A stretch of 64,000 nt of DNA from Glandiceps talaboti (lineage: Eukaryota; Hemichordata; Enteropneusta; Spengelidae), in contig NC_135556.1 of NCBI RefSeq assembly GCF_964340395.1, positions 13,078,910-13,142,909 on the forward strand, given 5' to 3'. Each line of letters opens with the position of its first letter. The stretch's first letter is position 1. Positions 1 to 11,193 of the stretch are shown one piece after another. The position numbers were made by a program, and so were the translations under genes. The notes beneath the pieces are model-generated. The model was not told the origin of the DNA. It saw only the letters and a list, made by a program, of their open reading frames with translations, and ran no database searches.

Positions 1-149
1 ATTGGCATGTTTTGATTGAAATGATTGTTTTCGAAAAAAAACGTATATAATGTTTTGTTTGGCAGGTTTGTAACCGGTGGCGGTAATAAAAAGCCAGAGC
101 CTTAGTTTGTACCAAACGTTTTGAGTAGCATGCACATCTAGTAATAAGT

Positions 150-618
150 GAACGGGATATGATCTTTCATGGCTCAGTTCAGTTCAGGTCAAGTGTATTA
201 CCTCTTCGTATAGAGACTGGGCGTTACAGAGGTGAACCAATATTTAAAAGAATTTGTGCTTTTTGTAATGATAATGTTGTCGAAAATGAAGTACATTTTC
301 TTTTGCAATGTAGTTTATATAATGATCTTCGGAATGTACATTTTGATTTTGACGATGATTACTCTGGTTTGCCAGACAATGAAAAACTAAAGTGTCAATA
401 AAAGTGAGAAATATGAGAAGGGTTATTGAGAAAAGCATTTTTAAAGAGAAGGGACAACTTATACATTAGCAGATAGTTTCTGGTTTTGCCGTGTACATAA
501 TACTTTCTTCACTGTTGATAAGCTCTTTTTTTTCACTAAGGTGATATATAAGCCCATTTGACTTTTTTGTAGATTTGTCATGCTTTACCTCATATGAATG
601 ATGCTTTAATAAACTATT
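150..618 (+). mobile_element. LINE 3' end (reverse transcriptase C-terminus and 3' UTR)
   Basis: This is the tail of a non-LTR retrotransposon. The open frame at 159-401 contains LPLRIETGRYRGEP followed by a Cys-x2-Cys...His-x4-Cys knuckle (CAFCNDN, then HFLLQC). That arrangement is typical of the zinc-binding segment after the reverse transcriptase domain in LINE ORF2 proteins. Catalytic reverse transcriptase motifs are absent, so the copy is 5'-truncated or the rest lies outside the window. A short 3' UTR ends with AATAAACTATT and runs straight into a trinucleotide tail. The clade (CR1, L2, Rex or other) cannot be settled from this fragment. Confidence 0.7.
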
Positions 619-725
<107 letters not shown>

Positions 726-1779
726 GTGATTAACTTAATCGTATCTTAACAAATCTCGGAGCATTATAATCGATGAACAAGTATCAAGAAAGGCAATAAA
801 TGCTTGAAAATTCATTACGTAGTCTGTTACATAATGACAACACCCAACTCAGCTATACCCCTCGGGCTTTGAGGGGTAAAATATACCAGATGGCAATTAC
901 TAGTATTCCTATAGATGTTAAGGTATTGGGTACACACACTGTTGTTGTTCTACGTTTCCACCACAAAATCTTATTCTGTAAGTCTGTTCTCTATTATTTC
1001 ACGGGATTGTTCTGTAACTATGTTTATATTCTTTAAACAGTGTACTGAACAACTCATAGAAACTGAGCCAAATAAACTAAATAAAACTTCTTTCTTTTAC
1101 ATGCCGCGGGACAGTCTGGCGACACGGTAAGCAATCGATCTCATGGCGTTGACATCATATGCCCCCAGTCTGAACCTTAGCTTGAAATGTACTACAATAT
1201 GCCTGTATGGCAATTAAAACCAAAATCAGTTGGAGTTGAAGAAATGATACTATGCCAGGGGCGAGATCAATAGTTCAATGTAGGATAAAAAAATAAATTC
1301 TTATACTTATGCCTCAGACCACCCCCACACCCTTCTAACTAAATTGGCCAAAATTGAAAATTACTTTCAATGGCGTGATGAATGTCAAATTAAAGGTGAT
1401 TCAAAATGCTCCATACCACAACCTTGAAAAATGTAGTACTTGGTATGTAGTACTATGAATATAAAATCAGTATGTAGTGAGTAAAAAATAGATCTTTTGC
1501 TGACACTTTACTATATTTTAGTGCCATGCATTTACTATAGCAAACATTCGTAGTTTTAAATGAAACATTTGTATTTAGGGGTACACAACATCAATTTTGT
1601 AGGATGAGAATTAAAATGGCTCACCCCCCACCCCCAAAGGAAAAGAATTTAGTTTTTTTTAGGTAGGTGCGTGTTAGTATGTCTGTCTGTCTTCCTGTCT
1701 CTCCTTTCGCCACGGATGTTTCTCTTTCTTTACTCACCCTCCCTGTTTAAATCGTACGTACATTTTAGGCCCAATACTA

Positions 1780-1898
1780 TCAATAGAAAAATTTCGTCCT
1801 GAACAAAAGAATGACGTCATGTAACTCTTATGGCTTCAATGATAAGATAACAACTAATATGAGAACCTGGGAATAAAACCCTGTCCTTTAAATGATCA
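1780..1898 (-). mobile_element. Repeat family B (partial copy)
   Basis: The stretch with ATGGCTTCAATGATAAGATA and GAGAACCTGGGAATAAAACC matches, in the same orientation, copies near 26256-26430 and 39180-39300, and in reverse copies near 10807 and 35235. The fuller copies have short inverted ends of the type AAAGGCC...GGCCTTT, which suggests a non-autonomous DNA element. Confidence 0.6.
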
Positions 1899-2376
1899 AC
1901 TGAAAACTTAGCAAATTCACCCCCAACAACCCGTCGACGCCGCTTATGAACTAATCAATCACAGAAAGTATAGAGTTTCAACCGTACCTCAAGAGTATTG
2001 AAAAGGCGAACTAAAACTACTGCAGTTTACATGATAATATTATATCATTGACGCCACCTTTTTTTTGGGGGGGGGGGGCTTCTGTGAACATGTGGATATC
2101 TCAAATGAAATAGTTACAAACAAATGTAAGTGAAGATACATTTATATTTGAATAGTTTTTGTAGGAAAGTGCATATAACCTACGGTATTTTAAAACCCCG
2201 AATTTTACTACAAAATATAGTTGCAATGAGTATGCTACAATTTCTGGACCGACAGTCAACTGTGATTACTCCCGGGCCATTACTCACAGGCTGGAACCCT
2301 TCGTGAGATTTCTGTAAGCGTATTAAAAAGATAAACACACAGGTGTACAGATGTTGAGGGTAATAGTCTAATACAC

Positions 2377-2420
2377 CACAGACAAGTAAGAAGTTACTTG
2401 TAAGAAGTTACTTGTCTGTG
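2377..2420. repeat. Inverted repeat, 13-base perfect arms
   Basis: CACAGACAAGTAA at 2377-2389 is exactly complementary to TTACTTGTCTGTG at 2408-2420, with an 18-base loop. It lies about 200 bases upstream of the proposed RNF14 first exon. Whether it regulates anything is unknown. Confidence 0.85.
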
Positions 2421-2519
2421 AATACTAGTACACAGACCATTCCGCACATACCACACAGTGTCTCACATGACACTCTGACATGACATGACAAAAAAAGCAG
2501 AAAAGTGACAATGTTTGAC

Positions 2520-2614
2520 AGAGGGCGCTGTACAGGTACGTTACGAAATCTCATGACTCTGCTCTGTACTGTGTGAGTGACGAAATCATGGTGGATAGAA
2601 ATCAGAAAGTTTAA
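2520..2614 (+). promoter_or_regulatory. Proposed RNF14 5' UTR exon and promoter edge
   Basis: A consensus 5' splice site GTAAGTAT at 2615 follows GC-richer sequence. A strong acceptor (CTCCTTCCAG) lies at 3267-3276, just before the coding start, so a non-coding first exon ending at 2614 is likely. Its 5' limit cannot be seen. It contains a short upstream frame, ATG at 2588 to TAA ending at 2614 (MVDRNQKV). Confidence 0.5.
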
Positions 2615-3278
2615 GTAAGTATGCCTTCTATCGTGTTTATTTTCTGTCTGTGTGCAAGGATACTCTTCCGTCTGTGTTGTCTGATTCTCACTGACTTTCC
2701 GTCTAGTTCGCCAGCGACGCGACGCTGATGTTATTCAAGTTACGCCTTATATACCGAAACACATCGCCGCATCGCGGTCTTCCTCATCATGGACATATTA
2801 TTGTAACGTTACGTGTATTAATCATAATTTTGAGGTAGTATAGATATTCATGTTCGTCCAACTGACTGAGTATCTTGTCGTTTATTTCCATTCTTCAGAA
2901 TTGACACACGTATGTGTATAACATTCGGATAGATTTGTCTGTAAGTAAAGTCTGTATTAAACTGTAAGTAAGGTATTGCAATGTAACCTTTGACCCATGG
3001 CTACTGTATCATGTCATGGTAGAAACTATATGTGCAGTGTAAGCATACCCTTGCATGTCATTTGCAGGTACCAGCTACTAGACAAGTGTCATTCGCTGTC
3101 GACGGTAAAGAAATCTGGTTTATCAGTGTTTGTGTTACAGATGATTGTGAGCATGTGATATCTACCTTGATCGATAACTCTGAAAGACAAATGTAATTTT
3201 TACTCCATATGGAACTGGACCATGACTATGAAACTAAAAGTTTTCGACTGACTTTACTATATCTGTCTCCTTCCAGGC

Positions 3279-3308
3279 ATGATCATGTGTTATATAGACC
3301 CAATGTGA
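3279..3308 (+). promoter_or_regulatory. Upstream ORF in RNF14 5' UTR
   Basis: Between the acceptor at 3276 and the RNF14 start at 3323 lies a 9-codon frame (MIMCYIDPM, stop at 3306-3308). It is followed by a second minimal ATG-TTC-TAA. Together with the frame in the first exon, this leader would impose several upstream starts before the main ATG, which usually lowers or conditions translation. This is inference from sequence only. Confidence 0.5.
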
Positions 3309-3322
3309 TGTTCTAATAAAGT

Positions 3323-6300
3323 ATGGAATCAACTGATAGAGAAGAACAAGAAGATGAGTTGCTAGTGTTGGCAAGTATCTATGAAGATGATGACGTCTTT
3401 ATAGCTGGGGAAGACAACAATGGTGGACAATTCAATGCCAAGCTTCAAATGCCCGATCCGTTTCATCTAGAACTGGTTGGTCCATTACCACCACAGTTAC
3501 CAACCAAAGGTGGGTGCACATCTTATAAATGCAATATTATCTGAACTGAAGGGGCAGCTAAGCATAAGTGAACACACTTTATATACATTGACCTTAAATG
3601 GTAGAATCACACTCTTTTTCTGTTTACATAATAGGTGGACTTGATTGAGTGACCCTGTCGATTCCACAGGGGTCATGACTGGCTTTCGCTGTCACGTCCT
3701 CAGGATAGTTCGGTTGACGATTCCAATCAAGTGTCAGCTGACAGTGTTCACTTATTCAAATATGACATCTCCCAATAGATGCCATAAAACTTGCACAGCT
3801 ACTCTAAAATTATATTTCAACTCTCAGCTTCATATGCAAGGACGTTATTTTGCTAATTTAAGTACAAATAACAGAAATATAAACTTTCAGATTACTTTTA
3901 TCGCTCCCTGTCGTCATTTTGATCATCTATAACAGACAAAATCAGTCTGGCTATTTGGGTATCCCAACAGAATGCACGCGCACCACCGCGATGTAAAAAA
4001 CTGAACTGTTGTACACCGTTATAAACCAGGGGAGTCAATCAAATTCATCAAATGTTTTACATTGGGTACAAGTGTGCTTAGACTGACAGATCAGCCATTG
4101 TGGGTGTGGTCTAATCCCCCTTTCCCCAAATATTAGGGCAGGTTGATAAGCCCAAACCGATGACGTCATTAATTCCAGTCTAAAGTGTGCTGTGCTTTGT
4201 GCAACAGCAAATATTGGCTTTACATTTCATTAACTTCAAGATTTCATAAACTAGAAAACACAATGAAAATGTTGTGGTCAGAGTTTGAGCTGTGGTTTGG
4301 ATTTGAAAATTTTTTGCCATGCTGTTAATAAGAAGAGTCTTATTCAGGTTGACCATACCCAGCAGTGCAGATTTACTGCTGGTTACTTCAGTTTCCTCAG
4401 GCCTGCATTAAAATGAACTCATGGCGAGCACTGATATGCTTAAAGAATTACATGTACTATCCAGTATGAATAAAGACGATCATTGCGACATGGTAATATA
4501 AACCATAGTATCTGTATCATGGCAGACTTTCTTTATTCTCTGTTTCTCATGACCTGACCGATACTTTTATTTTTTCAATCTTACGGAATTAAAAATAAAA
4601 TCGACGTCCCTTTATGGCAGAATGAGAAAAAGATTACGTCAATAATTGTCAACTTCACGAGCTTTTATCTGAGCAAAAGGAATCATTTATTGCTGAAATT
4701 CTGGAAATTTGGTGAAACAAGTTGTTCATAGTTTCATTCTGACTTTAATTGTCATTTCTAAGTCTTCAGACTGTATATGATTATGAAATGAAATTACTTT
4801 ATTTCTCAGTCTTATTTTTATTTTTAACTGACCAAATGACCCATCATTTGTAAGGTGTTACGATGAGAAACATAGAACGGGTATTGTCACAATAAAGCCA
4901 AAGAAGTAATTTTCAAGAATCGTCGATCTGCAATGACTTACTCTTCTCCATGTTGACAATTTTTTTTTCAGGTGTGAAAGTACTACAAGATGATGATCAT
5001 ACCCTGTACCCTGTCAAGTATTTACCTCCCATAGTTCTCAATTTCCAGTATCCGACAGATTACCCATCATGCAGTGCACCCTCATTTACCCTGTCATGCA
5101 AATGGCTAAGTGTTCACCAGGTGAGTGTACTTAATTCAATCAATCAAAAGAATTTGCATATTGCCAAAATCCAATACAACATAATGTTCTATGGAACAGT
5201 AACAAAAATAGTAGATCAATGTAAGACGTTAGAAAACTCTCGTAAACAGACATCATATGTCATGATATCCTTCTTTAATTTATCGACAGTGGGTGATGAT
5301 CGAAAGTTCAAGTAGTATATTATTGTTCCTTAAGAGGGGCGTGCTCGTGAGAGCACACACTCACCATATGACTTTGTATTACAATTGTATTACGTACACT
5401 GGGATGTAATCTCTTTAAGTTTATGTAAATGATAATTTCCTCTAAAATAATGCTTGCATCAGGAGACGACAGTTGACTGAGTAAAGAAGGTAGCAGAATT
5501 TATAGTAATAGCAGTAGTACATGTATTGATAAAAAATGCTGAACACATGACCTTGAATATTTCACTAAAATGCTACCACAAAATTAGCGATAACTTTACG
5601 TACCTGCTGGATACCACTTGATAATTTTACTACCTCGCTGTCAGTCTCGGACGACAGTGAGATGTTATTCACCAATATTTTGCTTCTTTCAGCTGAGGTA
5701 AATATGAGTTAACTAGGGAGCCTCGTCACTATGAGTTGGAAGATGAGTAGTGACAAAAGCCTTAGGGCAGAATTATTTTCCGACTGAGTTAAGAAAAAAT
5801 ATTGAGGGATTATACTGTGTCAAGCATAATTTATGAAAAATCTTGAAAAATAATAGTGACTTGGGATGTTGTGACTCAAATTTTGAGCACGGCAGAACCA
5901 AATATGCAGATTTGTTGTGATGTAGAATAACCAGGGTGTAAATAACTTATTTTTGGTTCAGACATGTTCAACTTGGCTTGTGTGAGGTATAATGGCTTTT
6001 ATGGTTTGCATGCTTCAACCACAATAATGTAGTAATATATAACCATGTCATAATCCAAAATTTCTCTCAGTTTCCAACTTTTCTCTCTTACAGTTGTCCA
6101 AGCTGTGTAAAAAACTTGACACCATCTGGAAGGAGAACGAAGGACAAGTTATTCTCTACATGTGGACTCAGTTTTTATCAGAAGAAGCCATTGACTTTTT
6201 ACAACTCAAATCTCCCTTAGAAATAGTATTACTGAACAACAAGGAAGGGAATAAAGAAACTGACGCTCCTAAAAGTAGCACAAAACATGATGGAAACCAT

Positions 6301-9300
6301 GGCAACGCAGACATGGACTGCCGTGCTGTGCAAGATATCGGTTCACAGGGATTACTATTGATAACACTTATTGAATACAATCACTTAGAACAACAACGAG
6401 TTTTCAACTCGGCACTTTTCACCTGCAATGTTTGTTTCAATGAGAAACTTGGAGTCAGTTGTATCAACTTTCAAGGGTGTGACCATGTCTATTGTAAAGA
6501 GTGTATGAAGGAGTATTTCAAGGTACAGATAAATGACGGTAACGTGAAAGGTCTGAGTTGTCCGGATACAGATTGCGACTCTCAAGCCATGCCCTCACAG
6601 GTATGTCATATATTGTCATTCATCATGTGATTTTGACTTAGACTTGATAAGCATATGAACAAAAAGAGGAATTATCTAAGCCTTTGAGGCTTCCTTCCCT
6701 GTCTTGCCATGGAGTCTTCCATGGCGATCATATCACAGAGTATAACTTTCAACTTTCATTGATAAGTTACAGAACATGGAATTTTGGGTACACGATACTA
6801 GAGGGCGTTATTATGTCAAACCATCTCACTTGATCCTCACTGAGCTGTATGTTCTGCAATCCATTAAACAACTCGCAATTCCTTCTGAATTGTGTCATCA
6901 GACATTTCTTACAAAGACAGACAGCAGGTGTCTTCAGTGTACAGAGGTTTATAATGGACATCATATATGCAAATGAGCAGGCAAGCATTCGGAGAATGTG
7001 AAATCATACAAATGCATTTAATAATTTTATGTTTTGGATGAATTGGTGTTTGCGATGTTTGATGTTACGCTTCAAGTTTCACTCACTTTGTTAATGAAAA
7101 TATTGCCACCTAGAACACTGAAAGCATTCATACTCATAGAAATACCCTCAAGTATGCCACACTTGGACTTCTAAAACAAAGACATGTAGCAGGACCCCAT
7201 CCATGGTGCAGGCTAGCTAACCGGAGCAAGTCCCATTTACAGGCGCCTTCAAAATACATGTTGAAATCTTCAGGAATTAAAGCACAAAATCATTTAAAAA
7301 AATTGCTATTCTTTTCAGGTTTTTGACTTGGTTGGTGAAGACTTATTTGCAAGATACGATAGACTGTTGTTACAAACCACCCTAGATGGAATGGCAGACA
7401 TAGTCTACTGCCCTCGACGGAGTTGTGAGTGTGCTGTCATGTTGGAAAAAGATACAAACATGGGAGTTTGTCCAAAATGTCATTTTGCATTTTGTACATT
7501 TTGTAAACTGGTCTACCATGGTCTATCACCTTGTCAGATAAAGAAAGGTGAGATATATACCAATTACTACATTGATACTGGCAATAATGTAGAATTTCGG
7601 ACTCTGTGAGATGTAGGTAAGATTTTGTGAGCAGTTACAACCTGTAACACCCAAGTAAAGTGGTTCCACCATTTACAGCATTCATATCAAGCATAAAATA
7701 CAACTCGTAACACTCAAGTAAAACACTTACATTATTTGATGGAATTGTTTAACATTCATATCAAGTGTAAAAATTATCCTGTTTCAATTGCTGTAATCAT
7801 CAGCCCAGAGTGTGATGTTGCTCAATGTAATCAATCTGTAAACAATGTTATCAGTGTAAGCAAGTAAATAGTCAGTGACGAGAGTGTAAACATAGATGTC
7901 ATAAAACATTCTCTAGGTCTTGGAGGTTCTCACTTAACCAGTTGAGTCGACTCTGGGTCCAGAGTTGGGTTAAAGTTAGGTCAGTTACAATGTGAATTTA
8001 GAGACGACTTCTCATTTGTGTCTGACACAGAATTCCATGTAGTTTTCTAGATAGGAGGAGGGTTCACAGGGTTAAAGTTCAGGGTTGCTGCTAAATGATT
8101 GGAACAAATGAAGGCTATGCTAATATTGGATGACTTTGGTATGTGATCTGTGTCAGGTACAAAAATTCAGTGTGAATGGAGTCCTAAATCCAGTTTATTA
8201 GTTTTACTACTTTATGTCACCTCAGAGTGAAACTAACACTTGTAGTCTGAACAAAGTAATTGAGAGCTAGACATAATCACAGTTGACAGCTACCATTCAC
8301 TGTTAACAGTCTCCTGTTTGTGCTCATGCGATGTGAAATCAGGAAAAGACTCTCCAGAACCTAAAGTTTATGAAAATACATTTATTTCCTGGAGTGGCGT
8401 TCCCATTTAAAAACAAAGTCCATTTGCTCTAATCTCTTCATATTTGTCAAAACAAAGGTAGTAGTATTGGGTATTTGTGATGTCATCACAGGTTTTCCCA
8501 TAAACCTTTGCAAGAAATCCCCAAGATGGCTGGCTGAACACAATCTTAAGTGCAGTGTATCATTTTCACAAGATTTTAAAGTTGAATAAGTTACCAAGGT
8601 GCTATTTTATCAATATAAGTGTACTAACGGCAGAATAATTGTGACTGGACATTTCATTTAAGATCAGGTTGATTGGAATGTGGTGATGTCATATCAAAGT
8701 CAGACTGGCAGTGAGACAACTTGATCACCAACAGACAAGACAGCATGGTCATCTCTTATGAGAGATTTGTTACAAAGCAATTAGCATAATTCATACGCTT
8801 TACTTTCTTCTTGTGACAGGAGAACGGACCAAGTTACGCGACGAATATGAGAATGGTGACCAAGCACACAGGAACTTCTTGGAGAAACGTTACGGTAAAA
8901 GTGTTTTGAAGCAGTGTCTTGAAGAGTCTTACAGTGAAGAATGGCTTGAAAGCCACAGCAAGACATGTCCCAACTGTGGAACTCACATACAGGTAGGTTT
9001 TAATAGAACTTAGGTCTTAGGGGGCAGAGGATGTACTAACACAGTGAAGATGTCCTGATTGTGACACTCACATGCAAATAGGTTGGTTTTGTGGGTAGAC
9101 GATTAGAGTGAAGGTGTACTGGGCTACTAGTTATTGGGGTCTTGATAGAAGCTTTGCTAGCACAGGATATCCTAAGTTACTAGTTAGGGGGTCTTGATAG
9201 AAGCTTTGCTAGCACAGGAAATCCTAGGTTACTAGTTAGGGGGTCTTGATAGGAGCTTTATTCACAGGGAGGATGTCCTAAGTTGCTAGTTAGAGGATCT

Positions 9301-9849
9301 TGATAGAAGATGTCATAACTTAGTTACTAATATTTTGTCATGAGATGTAAACTATGTGATGATCTCGGAAATGAATATGGTAGCTCTGCAAAGAATATTC
9401 AAAGTTAGGGGGTATTGAAGAAGTAAATGGCACAGCAAAGAATGCTAAGTTAGTGGGTATGAAACAGAAGGTGGAATAGCACAGCAAAGAATGTGTTAAG
9501 TTAGGGGGTACTTAACTTAAATGACACAGCAAAAAATTAGGAGGGGGGGGGGGGCGTAAATAGAATATAGAATAGCATATCAAAGTGTATCCTATGATGG
9601 ACTGTACTGAATCAAGTCATTATTTTCTCTTTTCCACAGAAAATTGATGGCTGTAACAAGATGACTTGCACTAAATGTCGTGCCTATTTCTGCTGGTTGT
9701 GTAGTTCATTAGTGTCACGTAATAACCCATACAGTCATTTTAATGTCCCTGGATCACAATGTTTCAACCAACTTTTCCAAGGAATGGAAAATATAGAAGA
9801 TGATGATGATGAAGAAGATGGCTGGCAACCAAGATGGTGGTTTGCTTAA
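3323..9849 (+). CDS. RNF14: RNF14-type RBR E3 ubiquitin ligase (6 coding exons)
   Basis: The six coding exons are 3323-3509, 4972-5120, 6094-6600, 7319-7547, 8820-8992 and 9640-9849. All have GT/AG borders and matching phase and give 484 residues; human RNF14 is about 474. An RWD domain occupies residues 1 to about 150 (EEQEDELLVLASIYEDDD, then YPTDYPS). RING1 starts at CNVC, about residue 223. The IBR lies in exon 4 (YCPRRSCEC ... CPKCHFAFC). RING2 starts at CPNC, about 407, and the transthiolation cysteine is Cys420 (DGCNK; codon 9652-9654). An acidic tail follows. In the family, the RWD domain links RNF14 to GCN1 on stalled ribosomes and the RBR ubiquitinates trapped translation factors; vertebrate RNF14 is also known as the nuclear-receptor coactivator ARA54. 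The start matches the family N-terminus. The C-terminal WQPRWWFA is unusual and lies in a repeat. Confidence 0.95.
8961..9560 (+). repeat. Degenerate tandem repeats at the exon 5/intron 5 border of RNF14
   Basis: The exon-intron border at 8961-9003 (ACTCACATACAG then GTAGGTTTT) has an imperfect copy at 9048-9090 (ACTCACATGCAAATAGGTTG). Farther on, units of about 55-60 bases (TCTTGATAGAAGCTTTGCTA with CTAGTTAGGGGGTC) repeat between 9130 and 9330. More decayed relatives follow to about 9540 and the array ends in a G-run. The series looks like a minisatellite that arose around the splice donor and decayed away from it. Confidence 0.7.
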
Positions 9850-10150
9850 TGCTTGGCAACCAAGAGGATTGTTTTTTTGTGCATAGCAACCAAGATGTAG
9901 ACGGATTGTGTAATACTTTAAGCAACAAAATAATTATTCAGTAATACCTAGCAACCAAGAGGGTGGGGTTTTTGATCCCTAGCAACTAAGATACTTTAGT
10001 AGTGGATTATTTAATACTTAGCAACAAAATAATTACTGTGTATTCAGTAATTCCAAGCAACTATGGTACTTTATTTGATGCTTAGCAACCAAGATTATGA
10101 TTCTCAAATGCTAAAGAACTTTGATGGAAAGCAACAGAGATGCTGATTAA
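9826..10150 (+). repeat. Degenerate repeats of TAGCAACCAAGA spanning the RNF14 stop codon
   Basis: GGCAACCAAGATGG inside the last coding codons recurs as GGCAACCAAGAGG, TAGCAACCAAGATG, TAGCAACCAAGAGG, TAGCAACTAAGA and further variants about every 30 bases through roughly 10140. The first unit encodes the terminal WQPRW residues, so the array overlaps the coding end and fills the start of the 3' UTR. Confidence 0.8.
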
Positions 10151-10340
10151 TTTAATCACCAACAAACCAAATTTTAATTTTAATTAATTTCAGGTTCAAG
10201 TTTTCAGATAGACTGCATCACTGTTATATAAACTCATTTACAGTGATGGCCTATAAGGCATAAACAAATTATTTGGTTCTGGTTACCCGACCCCACCTAA
10301 TTTTCACTGCTGACCCTAAACTTTTTTTATGTAATTGAGA

Positions 10341-10355
10341 GAAAATAAAATAAAT
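10341..10355 (+). terminator. Candidate RNF14 polyadenylation signal
   Basis: Overlapping AATAAA/ATAAAT hexamers occur about 500 bases after the stop. Other AATAAA motifs lie near 11930 and 13000-13020, so the true cleavage site cannot be chosen without transcript data. Confidence 0.3.
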
Positions 10356-10799
10356 CGCGAAATTGTGAAGCCTCATCATGAGAAATAGCGAATGCAGAAC
10401 TGACATCAAATTAAAAAGACAATATAAAACTATTCTTCCAATCTGTAATGGCTGTATATCTGATGGGAAGAAACCAATAACACGGATACCATATGGAAGA
10501 CAACGGAAAACATAACTACCAGAACTAGACACTCACGCATGAAAAAATCCCCCCCCAAAAAACAAACAAAAACAAAAAACCTACTTACTTCAACTCTTCT
10601 AAAGTTGAGCGTAATTGACACCACACTATTTTTTTTAGGCCTAAGCATAATTGATTTACAATTAAAATCTGTCTACCTGCAACACTTAACCACCACAGTT
10701 GTTACATAGTGGTGGTGAATAGTCACATGGTGCTACATTTAACTGATTATAATAGGAAGTAAGAAAATTATGGGATATAGGAATACATTAATATACTGT

Positions 10800-10996
10800 C
10801 ACTTTAAAGGCCAGGGATTCATTCCCAAGATCTCACATTAGTGTTATCTTATCAGTGAGGGCCATAAGGATGACATAGAATCACTCTTTTGTGCTGGACT
10901 AACTTTGTCAATAGCTCGGCCAGACATTTTGTTTTTTCCCCCCTAATTTTAATTGTAATCTGAACTTGGCCTTTTTGATAATGTCTGTCACTTTAA
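10800..10996 (+). mobile_element. Repeat family B copy
   Basis: AAAGGCCAGGGATT at the left and AACTTGGCCTTTT at the right form short inverted ends around a body shared with copies near 26256 and 35235 (CTCACATTAGTGTTATCTTA). The 12-mer CTGTCACTTTAA occurs on both sides, which could be a target duplication. No protein is encoded. Confidence 0.6.
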
Positions 10997-11022
10997 CACT
11001 ATGGTGATTATGATGTAGGCAT

Positions 11023-11193
11023 CAGTGTGCCCTCTAAGTCAATTTGACATGCCACTGACATGTACAATTTCATGTGATGCACCAAAATTTAGTGTTCCCC
11101 TATCTCTTACTATGTGGTGACTCACAAGATATCCCTGTTTTTATCATTTTGACTCACAACAACAAAATCTGGCTATCATTAGAGGGCACACTG
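11023..11193 (+). mobile_element. hAT-like MITE, repeat family A, copy 1
   Basis: A 171-base element with perfect 15-base terminal inverted repeats CAGTGTGCCCTCTAA and TTAGAGGGCACACTG. CAGTG-type ends are usual for hAT elements. The 8-base flanks are not clean duplicates in this copy. Two more copies lie at 22825 and 34846. Confidence 0.85.

Larger units (their letters stand above)
726..2500. other. Non-coding upstream region of RNF14
   Basis: No open frame here has family features or good splice-site support. The region holds a partial copy of an interspersed repeat near 1780-1898 (repeat family B), a G-run near 2067 and a small hairpin at 2377-2420. Confidence 0.6.
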
